In this document: positions 46,559 to 54,400 of the stretch, piece by piece
Layout: every line of letters begins with the position of its first letter
Numbering within the stretch: position 1 is the stretch's first letter
From: Phycisphaerae bacterium
Lineage (GTDB): Bacteria; Planctomycetota; Phycisphaerae; Sedimentisphaerales; Anaerobacaceae
DNA length: 64,000 nucleotides
Assembly: GCA_026386805.1 (NCBI GenBank)
Contig: JAPLMX010000205.1
Coordinates: forward strand, 1-64,000
Reading direction: 5' to 3'
The notes under the pieces: generated by a model
Databases searched by the model: none
Told to the model about the DNA's origin: nothing
The model's input: the letters and a program-made list of their open reading frames with translations, nothing else
Position numbers and translations under genes: made by a program

Positions 46559-46588
46559 TTGACAAAGTTAGGCGTGACTAACTATACT
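46559..46588 (+). promoter_or_regulatory. Promoter of dtxR-like gene with overlapping operator
   Basis: TTGACA (46559-46564), 18 bases, TATACT (46583-46588). Its spacer is almost filled by the palindrome AGTTAGGCGTGACTAACT (46566-46583), a DtxR/IdeR-type box, so the regulator should repress its own promoter when metal-loaded. Confidence 0.75.
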
Positions 46589-46618
46589 ATAAACAAGTGA
46601 TCTGGGGTGGGCTGTACC

Positions 46619-47077
46619 ATGGGCAGTGGAGAAGATCGAAAACTCAGCGCCTCTCTGGAAGATTACCTGGAGGCGATCTTCAACCTGGCGGACGCATCGG
46701 GATGCGCGCGGAGCAAAGACATCGCTCGGACGCTCGGCGTGGCGAGGTCCTCCGTCACCGGCGCCCTGCGGCTGCTGCGGGAAAGAGGATTGGCGTATTA
46801 CGAGCCCTACGGCGGTGTGACGCTGACCCAGCAGGGGCGGGCCACGGCCAGGGAGGTCGCCCGCAAGCATGAGATTCTCCAGGCGTTTTTCATGAACGTG
46901 CTGGGGGTCGAGAAAGAGGCGGCGCAGCGTGCGGCTTGCCAGGCGGAACATGCCCTGGAATCGGAGATCATCGGCAAGCTGGTGAGCTTCACCGATGACG
47001 CGATGGCCCGCAGCGCGGGCGGTCGCGATGAGAAGAGTGAGTCTACGGGCCGCCGGAAACGGTCGGCGAAGGAGTAG
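46619..47077 (+). CDS. DtxR-family metal-dependent repressor
   Basis: 152 residues from ATG 46619. Winged helix (SLEDYLEAIFNLAD, RSKDIARTLGVARSSVTGAL, GLAYYEPYGGVTLTQQG), then the metal-binding/dimerisation helices (ARKHEILQAFFMNVLGVEKEAA; AEHALESEI). The SH3-like third domain is absent, as in MntR-sized members; the tail is basic. Next to feoAB it most likely senses Fe(II) and represses uptake. A matching operator lies in its own promoter and another before feoB. Confidence 0.9.
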   Translation: MGSGEDRKLSASLEDYLEAIFNLADASGCARSKDIARTLGVARSSVTGALRLLRERGLAYYEPYGGVTLTQQGRATAREVARKHEILQAFFMNVLGVEKEAAQRAACQAEHALESEIIGKLVSFTDDAMARSAGGRDEKSESTGRRKRSAKE

Positions 47078-47081
47078 TGGC

Positions 47082-47333
47082 GTGATACAGAGAGCTGTGG
47101 CGGAGGAATGCCAGGTTCGGCCCTTGTCCGTCGTCAAGACGGGTGACAAGGTGCTCTTGGTCCGCGTGGACGCCGGACGGGGACTGAACAACCGGCTGGC
47201 ATCGATGGGATTTGTGCCGGAGGTGGAAATCTCGGTCGTGAGCAACGGGCATCCGGGGCCGTTTGTCGTTGTCATCAAGGACGTCAAGATGGCCTTAGGC
47301 AGGGGGGTCGCTCACAAGATCCTGGTGAAATAG
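47082..47333 (+). CDS. feoA: Ferrous iron transport protein A
   Basis: 83 residues from a GTG at 47082 with GGAG 7 bases upstream overlapping the dtxR stop region. SH3-like FeoA fold: LSVVKTGDKVLLVRVDAGRGLNNRLASMGFVPEVEISVV and the end DVKMALGRGVAHKILVK. It assists FeoB. It lies 4 bases after dtxR and 58 before feoB. A longer frame (46995) overlaps dtxR and is not used. Confidence 0.9.
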   Translation: MIQRAVAEECQVRPLSVVKTGDKVLLVRVDAGRGLNNRLASMGFVPEVEISVVSNGHPGPFVVVIKDVKMALGRGVAHKILVK

Positions 47334-47355
47334 ACGTGACGAAGGACTCTTTTTT

Positions 47356-47384
47356 TTGTCGGGAAAGTTAGGCGTGCCTAACTA
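47356..47384 (+). promoter_or_regulatory. Internal promoter and DtxR-type operator before feoB
   Basis: TTGTCG (47356-47361), 17 bases, TAACTA (47379-47384). The perfect-arm palindrome AGTTAGGC-GT-GCCTAACT (47366-47383) sits in it just as in the dtxR promoter. The -10 ends 7 bases before the feoB ATG, so a transcript from here would be leaderless. The promoter is less certain than the operator. Confidence 0.6.
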
Positions 47385-47391
47385 TGGACCT

Positions 47392-49449
47392 ATGGAACGA
47401 ATCGTCGTAGCCCTCGCGGGCAATCCCAACAGCGGCAAGAGCAGCCTGTTCAATCTGCTCACGGGCGCCCGCCAGCACGTGGCGAACTATCCGGGCGTCA
47501 CCGTCGAGAAGAAGCAGGGAGTTTGCCGGTACCAGGATCACGAGATCGTCGTGGTCGATTTGCCCGGCACGTACAGCTTGACCGCCTACTCGATGGAAGA
47601 GCTCGTCGCCCGCCGCTTCGTCCTGGAGGACAAGCCCGACGTCGTGGTGGACGTCGTGGACGCCTCGAACGTCGAGCGGAACCTGTACCTGGGCACGCAG
47701 CTCATCGAGATGGCCCCGCCGCTGGTGTTCGCCTTCAACATGGCTGATTTGGCGAAGCGGCGCGGCCTGGTGTTCGATCTGGAGCAGTTGTCGCGGCTGC
47801 TGGAGACCCGGATCGTGCCGACCGTGGCCAGCAAGGGCGAAGGCCGAGCCGCCTTGCTGGAAGCGATTCTCCGGACGGCCCAAGAAGGCAGAAAGGCCCG
47901 CATCCACACGGTGCAATATGGAGACGAGATCGAAGAGCAGATCACCCGAATCGAAGGGGTTGTCCGTGAATGGGAGAAGGGATTGGCCGAGAGGTACGGC
48001 TCGCGCTGGCTCGCCGTGAAACTGCTGGAGCAGGATGAGGAAATCCTCGCTCAGGTGGGACGCCCGGAGGTGCTCGACGTTGTGGACAAGAGCGTCCGCC
48101 ACCTGCGTGGTCTCTTTCGGGACGAGCCGGAGATCGTCATGGCGGACCGGCGCTACGGCTTCATCTCGGGGGCGTGCCAGGAGACGATCAAGAATTCCGT
48201 CGAGCGGCGGCACGATGCGAGCGACACGATCGACGCGGTCGTCACCAATCGCGTTCTTGGCTTGCCGATTTTCCTGTTGCTGATGTACGCGGTGTTCTGG
48301 GCGACCTTCGCCCTGGGCGAATACCCGATGAAGGGTCTGGAATGGCTCTTCGGGTGGCTCACAGCCGCCGTGTCGGGACTCTGGCCGGTGGGAAGCGAGA
48401 GCTGGCTGCGGTCCTTGCTGGTCGATGGGGTGATCGCCGGAGTGGGAGGCGTCGTGGTCTTTCTGCCGAACATTTTGCTGCTGTTCCTGGCGATCGCGCT
48501 GCTGGAGGATACGGGCTACATGGCCCGGGCGGCGTTCGTCATGGATCGTCTCATGTACAAGATCGGCCTGCACGGCAAGAGCTTCATTCCCATGCTGATC
48601 GGCTTCGGCTGCTCGGTCCCGGCGATCATGGCGACGCGGATTCTGGAGAATCGCCGCAACCGGCTCACGACGATCCTGGTGATTCCGCTGATGAGCTGCG
48701 GGGCGCGCTTGACGATCTACTCGCTGCTGATCCCGGCCTTCTTCGCTCTCCACTGGAGAGGGCCTGTGATGTGGTCGATCTACCTGATCGGGATTCTTCT
48801 GGCCGTTATCTGCGCCAAGCTGCTGCGCGTGACGATCTTTCAGGGCGAGACGATGCCGTTCGTGATGGAGCTGCCGCCGTATCGCGTGCCCACGCCCCGC
48901 TCGGTCCTGATCCACATGTGGCAACGGGGCTGGATGTTCCTCAAGAAGGCCGGCACCGTGATCCTGGGCATTTCGATCGTCTTATGGGTCCTGGCCAGTT
49001 TCCCCAAGCCTGACGCCCGGGACCTGGCCGGACTGGATGAGACGCAGGCCCGGCAGGTGGCGATGTCCCATTCCGTCATGGGGCGCGTGGGGCACCTCAT
49101 CGAGCCGGCGATCCAGCCGCTGGGATTCGACTGGAAGATCGGGACGGCCCTGATCGGATCGCTGGCCGCCAAGGAAGTGTTCGTTTCGCAGTTGAGCATC
49201 GTCTATGCGGTGCACTCCCAGGATAGCAGCGACGTCTTGAGTGCCAAGCTCCGGGCCAGCTATACACCCTTGGTCGGGTTCTGTATCCTGCTCTTTTGCC
49301 TGATCTCGGCGCCCTGCGTGGCGACCCTGGCCATCACCCGGCAGGAAGCAGGCTCCTGGCGCTGGGCCGCCTTTCAATTCCTCGGCCTGACGGCTTTGGC
49401 CTATGGCGTGACTCTCGTTGTGTTTCAGTTGGGCAGAATATGGCTATGA
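47392..49449 (+). CDS. feoB: Ferrous iron transport protein B
   Basis: 685 residues. N-terminal G domain: GNPNSGKSSLFN (G1), VTVEKKQG (G2), DLPGTYSL (G3), FNMAD (G4), then a helical spacer and the membrane domain with two Gate motifs (FIPMLIGFGCSVPAIMATR; GTALIGSLAAKEVFVSQLSIVY). Imports Fe(II) under anoxic conditions. The ATG at 47392 opens the conserved MERIVVALAGNPNSGKS; a TTG at 47356 with GAAGGA upstream is an alternative that would place the operator inside the coding region. Co-transcribed with dtxR-feoA, and possibly also from its own promoter. Confidence 0.95.
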   Translation: MERIVVALAGNPNSGKSSLFNLLTGARQHVANYPGVTVEKKQGVCRYQDHEIVVVDLPGTYSLTAYSMEELVARRFVLEDKPDVVVDVVDASNVERNLYLGTQLIEMAPPLVFAFNMADLAKRRGLVFDLEQLSRLLETRIVPTVASKGEGRAALLEAILRTAQEGRKARIHTVQYGDEIEEQITRIEGVVREWEKGLAERYGSRWLAVKLLEQDEEILAQVGRPEVLDVVDKSVRHLRGLFRDEPEIVMADRRYGFISGACQETIKNSVERRHDASDTIDAVVTNRVLGLPIFLLLMYAVFWATFALGEYPMKGLEWLFGWLTAAVSGLWPVGSESWLRSLLVDGVIAGVGGVVVFLPNILLLFLAIALLEDTGYMARAAFVMDRLMYKIGLHGKSFIPMLIGFGCSVPAIMATRILENRRNRLTTILVIPLMSCGARLTIYSLLIPAFFALHWRGPVMWSIYLIGILLAVICAKLLRVTIFQGETMPFVMELPPYRVPTPRSVLIHMWQRGWMFLKKAGTVILGISIVLWVLASFPKPDARDLAGLDETQARQVAMSHSVMGRVGHLIEPAIQPLGFDWKIGTALIGSLAAKEVFVSQLSIVYAVHSQDSSDVLSAKLRASYTPLVGFCILLFCLISAPCVATLAITRQEAGSWRWAAFQFLGLTALAYGVTLVVFQLGRIWL

Positions 49450-49452
49450 ACC

Positions 49453-49677
49453 GTGAGGACCCAGCCAGCAACGAGCCAGCCAGGGCGCGTCGAGCGGGAG
49501 AATTGGTTCCTCATCAACCCCGGGATGCGGTTCGCCATCGACTTCGATGGGGGGCTTCAGATCGTTCCCGGCCTGAGCTTCCCCATCGGCGTTGGTCCGT
49601 CGGCCGGGGAATATGGGGTCTTCTTCTATCTGTCCTTTGAGCATCCGCTTTTCAGGCCCAAGGCTTCGTCTCGCTGA
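49453..49677 (+). pseudogene. Fragment of an outer-membrane-type protein (C-terminal remnant)
   Basis: From about 49498 the frame reads ENWFLINPGMRFAIDFDGG and then VPGLSFPIGVGPSAGEYG, ending YLSFEHPLF. This is alternating, aromatic and looks like the last strands of a beta-barrel protein. There is no plausible start, signal or N-terminal domain, and it follows feoB by 3 bases. It looks like the 3' remnant of a gene cut by rearrangement, with a short tail (RPKASSR) read beyond. Confidence 0.45.
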
Positions 49678-49771
49678 TTCCAGAAGGACTTTTCCATCCG
49701 AATGGTTGGAGACACGGCGCAAAAAGCCGTTCCGGCCCGCTGCTGTGGACACGCGACGTGACTCTTCCGCG

Positions 49772-50188
49772 TCAGCCTGGGTGTTCGACACGCCTAAAGC
49801 CCCGGTGGATAGACAGGTGCGGACGACGCGACGGGATTTGCGCTACGCGCTCAAGCACGGCGGAAATGAGCGATTGGGGTCGGCTTTTCATTCGGCGCCG
49901 TGATCGTGAGGTTGGCGGACGGGAGGCTTCGTCGGATTTCTCCGGGCTGTTCATCGCGACGATCAGGGCGCCCGCCGAAGCCCCGGCGGAATAACACACA
50001 GCCAAGACCCAGTTATTTGTGCGGATAAAATTCGACAGTACCCACAATCCCAAGAGATTTTCGATAAAGACAATGCAGACGAGAAGGGTCTTCTCCCCCC
50101 GGGCGCACGCTAGCGTACGCCGCAACGCGAGATACCATTCTCCGCAGCCGACAGCCAGGTAAAGGATCATCGCCAGGAGGAGGTTCAT
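49772..50188 (-). CDS. Small membrane protein (DUF5698-like), unknown function
   Basis: 138 residues; AGGAGG lies 6 bases before the ATG at 50188, with a promoter at 50250-50278. Three hydrophobic stretches (about 2-22, 33-52, 60-79): LLLAMILYLAVGCGEWYLAL, KTLLVCIVFIENLLGLWVL, NWVLAVCYSAGASAGALIV. The RRTLACARGEKTL segment followed by a helix resembles DUF2179/5698 N-terminal domains (tentative). After residue 82 the sequence is basic and of low complexity and may be a non-native extension caused by a lost stop. Confidence 0.7.
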   Translation of the reverse strand: MNLLLAMILYLAVGCGEWYLALRRTLACARGEKTLLVCIVFIENLLGLWVLSNFIRTNNWVLAVCYSAGASAGALIVAMNSPEKSDEASRPPTSRSRRRMKSRPQSLISAVLERVAQIPSRRPHLSIHRGFRRVEHPG

Positions 50189-50249
50189 TGTCGTCCTCCT
50201 TCCCGATGCCCCACCAGACCAGGATGTTCTGCATCGTCTCCATAATCTT

Positions 50250-50278
50250 AGTATACCAGATCATCAGCCCCGAGGCAA
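50250..50278 (-). promoter_or_regulatory. Sigma70-like promoter of the small membrane protein gene
   Basis: Minus strand TTGCCT (50278-50273), 17 bases, TATACT (50255-50250). Leader about 55 bases. Confidence 0.65.
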
Positions 50279-50434
50279 GGCGCCGGGGCGCCGGATTGAG
50301 TGGATTTGTCGTAACTTCTGTTTCAGGCGTAAGTTATGATTCATTTGAGCTCGGCATTGGCGATCCCAATATACCGAGTATTTCAACCTATACTTATACT
50401 ACCGTGGTTTTTACGAAGGCCGAGCGGGACGTGT

Positions 50435-51385
50435 TCATCGAAGTTGGGACTGCTTCAGCCAGGCGACGAAGCGGGCGAGGCCGGTCTGGATGCTGGTCGA
50501 GGGTTTGTAGCCGAGCTGGACTTCGGCTTTCGTCACATCGGCGTAAGTGCGCTCGACGTCGCCCGGCTGGGGCGGCAGGTAGTTCCTGATGGCCTTTTTG
50601 CCGAGGGCGTTCTCCAGTTCCGTGATGAGATCGGTGACGCTGATTGGCTGGGACTCGCCGAGATTGTAGATCTGGTAGTCGGTGCACCGGTCGATGGCCG
50701 CGACGACGCCGCTGAGGATGTCATCGATATAGGTGAAGTCCCGCATCATCGTGCCGTCGCCGAAGACGGGAATGGGTTTTCCCTCCTCGATGAGCCGGGC
50801 GAATTTGTGGATGGCCAGGTCCGGCCGCTGACGCGGGCCGTAGACGGTGAAAAAGCGGAGACAAGTGATCGCGATTCCGTAGAGGTGATGGTACGTGTGG
50901 CAGATCAGTTCGCCCGCCTTTTTGGTCGCCGCGTAGGGCGAGATCGGAAAATCGACGTTGTCCTCCTCGGAGAAGGGGACTTTTTCGTTGTTGCCGTAGA
51001 CGCTGGAGCTGGAAGCGAAGACGAAGCGGCCGATATTGCGCTGCCGGGCGATCTCCAGCAGCACGACGGTCCCGTTGATATTGACGTCCATGTAGAGCAC
51101 AGGCTCGGCGATGGAGGGCCGGACCCCGGCTCGGGCGGCCAAGTGGACGATCACATCGATGCCATCCTCAATCGCCTTCTCCATCGCGGCTTTGTCACGG
51201 ATATCGGCCTCGATAAGTCGGAAATTCGGATTCGACAGACAGCCGGCGATATTGGCTCGCTTGACGCGCGGATCGTAGAACCCGTCGAAGTTGTCCACGC
51301 CCGTCACGGTCCAGCCGTCCCGCAGGAGCCGCTCGCTCAGATGCGAGCCGATGAATCCCGCTGCCCCGGTCACAAGTGCTTTCAT
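50435..51385 (-). CDS. NAD-dependent sugar epimerase (UDP-glucuronate 4-epimerase-like)
   Basis: 316 residues. Rossmann motif VTGAAGFIGSHLSERLL, catalytic SSSSVYG and Y-A-A-T-K (YAATKKAGE), and LRFFTVYGPRQRPDLAI with the extended-SDR substrate loop. The VDNFDGFYDPRVKRANI segment is characteristic of UDP-glucuronate/UDP-galacturonate epimerases. With galU and a glucuronokinase-like kinase upstream on the same strand, a uronic-acid nucleotide-sugar route is likely. 218 bases downstream of galU, with a palindromic repeat between. Confidence 0.9.
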   Translation of the reverse strand: MKALVTGAAGFIGSHLSERLLRDGWTVTGVDNFDGFYDPRVKRANIAGCLSNPNFRLIEADIRDKAAMEKAIEDGIDVIVHLAARAGVRPSIAEPVLYMDVNINGTVVLLEIARQRNIGRFVFASSSSVYGNNEKVPFSEEDNVDFPISPYAATKKAGELICHTYHHLYGIAITCLRFFTVYGPRQRPDLAIHKFARLIEEGKPIPVFGDGTMMRDFTYIDDILSGVVAAIDRCTDYQIYNLGESQPISVTDLITELENALGKKAIRNYLPPQPGDVERTYADVTKAEVQLGYKPSTSIQTGLARFVAWLKQSQLR

Positions 51386-51456
51386 GCTTCTGTTACTCCC
51401 TTTGAAGACGCTCCCACTCGTGTGGGACTACGTTTGGTGGCGGAACAATCTGCGTT

Positions 51457-51565
51457 TGTCATGCTGAACGAAGTGAAGCATCTGGACGTCGCAAGAGAAG
51501 CCGCCACCGCATCGAGTCCACGTCTTCATCGGTGGCCAGATCCTTCGCTGCCGCTCAGGATGACA
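51457..51565. repeat. Palindromic element of the TCATCCTGAGCG family
   Basis: TGTCATGCTGAACG (51457-51470) and CGCTCAGGATGACA (51552-51565), 12 of 14 paired. Second-level pair GAAGCATCTGG / CCAGATCCTTC. Third locus of the family. Confidence 0.8.
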
Positions 51566-51603
51566 GAATAGGTGCACAGGCACCACAAAAGTCGGTCGCA
51601 CGT

Positions 51604-52470
51604 TCACATTCCTTTTGCCAGTTGCTTGATGAACTGCCGCAGGTCCTCCGCCATGTCGTCGCGCTTGAGGGCGAACTCGATGTTCGTCCGGATGAATCCT
51701 TCCTTGTTGCCGATGTCGCAGCGCTTGCCTTCGAGCTTGAGTCCGTACATCGGCCGGGTCCTCACGAGGGCCTTCAGGGCTTCGGTCAGTTGGATCTCGC
51801 CGTCTTTGCTGGGCGTCGTCTTCTCGAGGAAGCCGAAAATGTCCGGCGTCAGCAGGTATCGGCCGGCGATGACGAGATTGGAGGGAGCCTTCTCCGGCCT
51901 GGGCTTCTCGACGAAATCGCGGATCCGGTAGACGCCGGGGCGGATCTCCTGGCCGTCGATGACGCCGTAGAGACTGACCTTCTTGGGCTCCACCTCTTCG
52001 AGCAGGATCACCGGCTGCTGGAGCTCCTCGAACAACTCGACCATCTGGGCGGCCGCCGGCTTGACCGAATCGATCACCGTGTCGCCGAGCAGCACGACGA
52101 ACGGCTCCTCCTGGACGTGATGCCGGGCACAGTACACGGCGTCACCCAGGCCGAGCATCTCCCTTTGCCAGACGAAGTGAATGTCGGCCAACTCCGAGAT
52201 GCGGCGCATCGCCTGCAACTCCGCCGTTTTGCCCTTCGCTTCCAGCTGGGCTTCGAGCTGAAAGCTGCGGTCGAAATGCTCCTCGAGGGAGCGCTTGCCC
52301 TTGCCGATGATCATGAGCAGATCGGTGATTCCCGCTTGGACGGCCTCCTCCACGACGTATTGAATCACCGGCGTATCGACGATCGGCAGCATCTCCTTCG
52401 GCTGCGACTTCGTGGCCGGCAGAAAACGGGTGCCGAATCCGGCGGCGGGAATGACGGCCTTGCGAATCAT
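51604..52470 (-). CDS. galU: UTP-glucose-1-phosphate uridylyltransferase
   Basis: 288 residues. N-terminal nucleotide loop KAVIPAAGFGTRFLPATKSQPKEMLPI, ending in the QYVVEEA segment, with GLGDAVYCARHHV, LLGDTVID, and GRYLLTPDIFGFLE. Makes UDP-glucose, or another UDP-sugar. Its start overlaps the sugar-kinase stop by 4 bases, so it may accept that kinase's product (sugar 1-phosphate). Normal length. Confidence 0.95.
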   Translation of the reverse strand: MIRKAVIPAAGFGTRFLPATKSQPKEMLPIVDTPVIQYVVEEAVQAGITDLLMIIGKGKRSLEEHFDRSFQLEAQLEAKGKTAELQAMRRISELADIHFVWQREMLGLGDAVYCARHHVQEEPFVVLLGDTVIDSVKPAAAQMVELFEELQQPVILLEEVEPKKVSLYGVIDGQEIRPGVYRIRDFVEKPRPEKAPSNLVIAGRYLLTPDIFGFLEKTTPSKDGEIQLTEALKALVRTRPMYGLKLEGKRCDIGNKEGFIRTNIEFALKRDDMAEDLRQFIKQLAKGM

Positions 52471-53486
52471 GCTTTGGCGTTTCCCGTCCCGGGGACGATT
52501 TGCGGTTTGATAACCTTGATCTTCAGCCGGTGCAGCGTCTTTCGCAATTCCGTGAACATCCGCTCGTCCGCGTAGGCGCCGACGATGGCCCCGCCGGAGC
52601 CGGTGAACGTGGCGCTCGCGCCGGTGGAACGGGCGGCCTCGACCATCCGGATATTGTCGTTGCCGATTCGATAGATCTGTCTGCGCTTGTCGAAGCCGGC
52701 ATTGAGCAGACGGCCGATCCTGTCGAGGTCGCCGTCGAGCAGGCAGCGCTTGGCCTTGTCGGTCAGGTCGGCCCAGAACCGCATCGCGTTGACGACTTTT
52801 CGCTCCCCCTGCTCGAAGCGCTGACGGATGTCGTTATGGAATACCTCCGTCGGCTCGCTCAGGTCGTCGCGATAGGCGACATACAATCGGGGCAGCAATT
52901 GGGGATCGAGTGGCTCGTAATTGCCGTACCCTTGCTTTTCCATGATCTCCTTGGCGAAGTCCATGTAGACCAGGCCCTCGTAGGCCTGGATGACGCGGTC
53001 CTGAAGTCCGGCGGGAATGCGCAATTCTCCGGCCTCGGCGGCGAGGACCAGATTGGCCTGCACGTACTTCGGGATGCTGACCCCGTAGAAGGCCAGCAGC
53101 GCCCGCAGGCACGCCGTGATGATGGCACTGGAGCCGGCCAGACCTACGCCGTGGGGAATGTCCGAATTGTATCGGATCGTGAAGTTCTTGGCGTGCAGCT
53201 CGATCTGGTTTTCATGGCAATAGTCGTAGAATTTCTTGACGGTGGCCTTCAAGAGGCGGACCCCGCCGTAGTAGCCATGCAGCCGCACGTCGCTTACGAG
53301 GGCGGTGATGCTGTCGAAGTAGGAGCGATCCTTCTCGCTGGGCAGGATCTCCAGCTCCGGCGTCTCGTACAGGACGACCTCGGCGCGGAAATTGCTGAAG
53401 GCGAAGGAGATCGTCTTGCCGAAGTATCCATCCGAGGGATTACCCACCAGTCCGGCTCTCGGATAAGCCTTCGTTCGAATAATCAC
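52467..53486 (-). CDS. GHMP-family sugar kinase (glucuronokinase-like)
   Basis: 339 residues from a GTG at 53486 with AGAGGG 8 bases upstream; the frame extends to a TTG at 53513. Motifs: AYPRAGLVGNPSDGYFGKTIS (substrate loop, like plant glucuronokinase), the GHMP ATP loop PHGVGLAGSSAIITA, and C-terminal ATFTGSGGAIVG. Phosphorylates C1 of a free sugar; glucuronate is suggested by motif and by neighbours galU and the uronate epimerase (inference). Confidence 0.85.
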   Translation of the reverse strand: MIIRTKAYPRAGLVGNPSDGYFGKTISFAFSNFRAEVVLYETPELEILPSEKDRSYFDSITALVSDVRLHGYYGGVRLLKATVKKFYDYCHENQIELHAKNFTIRYNSDIPHGVGLAGSSAIITACLRALLAFYGVSIPKYVQANLVLAAEAGELRIPAGLQDRVIQAYEGLVYMDFAKEIMEKQGYGNYEPLDPQLLPRLYVAYRDDLSEPTEVFHNDIRQRFEQGERKVVNAMRFWADLTDKAKRCLLDGDLDRIGRLLNAGFDKRRQIYRIGNDNIRMVEAARSTGASATFTGSGGAIVGAYADERMFTELRKTLHRLKIKVIKPQIVPGTGNAKA

Positions 53487-53570
53487 ATTAAGGACCCTCT
53501 GCAACCGTGCCAATCGGAATCAATGGACCTGCGCCCGCAGTTTAGACGAACTGGCCGCCACGTGCAAGAG

Positions 53571-54161
53571 CTACCTGGGATTCTCCGGTTCCTGTGACGC
53601 CGGCTGTCGCGGGGCCTCCACCGGCTCGACCATGACGATGTCGATCTCGACGCTGGCCGCTTGGCCGAGCAGGTTGATCTGGAGCACCAGCCGCGTATCG
53701 CCCTTGGTCTGCAGGATGATCCCCTCCAACCCGAGCAGGGGGCCGGCAATGACCCGGCACCACTGTCCTTTGTTGAGGTACTTATGAGGTGTCAACGGCG
53801 CACCGGCCCGTAATGCCTGGTCGAACCGCGCCAGCTCGTGGATGAGATTCTCCTGGTTCTTCACCTCGATGAGATTCGCCACGCGGTTGGTCTTGAGCAG
53901 CTCGACCCGCTCGTTGTCGTTGCCGCAGAAGAACAAGTAGCCTGTGAATAGCGGGAGCAACGATTTGATCGTTCGCTCGCTGTGGCGGTGTACCCGCCAG
54001 GTCATTGGGAGGAAATAACTGATGTTCTTGGCCATCAGGTCGTGGGCCAGGGCTTTTTCGTTCCTGCTCTTGGTGTGCGCGACCCACCACAGGCCGTTGA
54101 ACTGCCGGATCGATTCGGCCTGAGGCCAAACCAGCGGCGGGTTTTCACTTATCTTAAGCAA
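53571..54161 (-). CDS. NusG/RfaH-like transcription antiterminator
   Basis: 196 residues starting at TTG 54161 with GGGAGAG about 7 bases upstream. NGN domain (GLWWVAHTKSRNEKALAHDL, YFLPMTWRVHRHSERTIKS, PLFTGYLFFCGNDNERVELLKTN), then a KOW-like part (GQWCRVIAGPLLGLEGIILQ). Specialised NusG paralogues of this size sit at the head of polysaccharide operons and let RNA polymerase read the whole cluster. Here it is the first gene of the minus-strand kinase-galU-epimerase run. Confidence 0.88.
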   Translation of the reverse strand: MLKISENPPLVWPQAESIRQFNGLWWVAHTKSRNEKALAHDLMAKNISYFLPMTWRVHRHSERTIKSLLPLFTGYLFFCGNDNERVELLKTNRVANLIEVKNQENLIHELARFDQALRAGAPLTPHKYLNKGQWCRVIAGPLLGLEGIILQTKGDTRLVLQINLLGQAASVEIDIVMVEPVEAPRQPASQEPENPR

Positions 54162-54400
54162 CTGCGCTCTCCCTAACTTACACCGATGTCGGAGTCATCG
54201 GGCATGAATGCCCTGCGATCCCCCGCATCCTCTAATCTGTAAACCAGCACGCGTCATCAGTCGATTCATCCGATAGAAGACATAGTGTATTGGTGTCGGC
54301 CGCGAAAGTCAAAGCAAATGGCGCCGGCTTGACCGCTATCGGCCTTCTCTTTACGATGGGGCCGCGTCGGGCAAGGACGCAGGAGTTCGCAGGAGAGATT

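Noticed and set aside
50013-50264. 83-residue ORF upstream of and overlapping the small membrane protein gene
   Set aside because: It starts upstream of the predicted transcription start and overlaps the promoter, ribosome site and N-terminus of the better-supported gene.
50267-50289. GC-rich hairpin near 50267 as a terminator
   Set aside because: No T-tract follows on either strand, and it overlaps the -35 box of a promoter.
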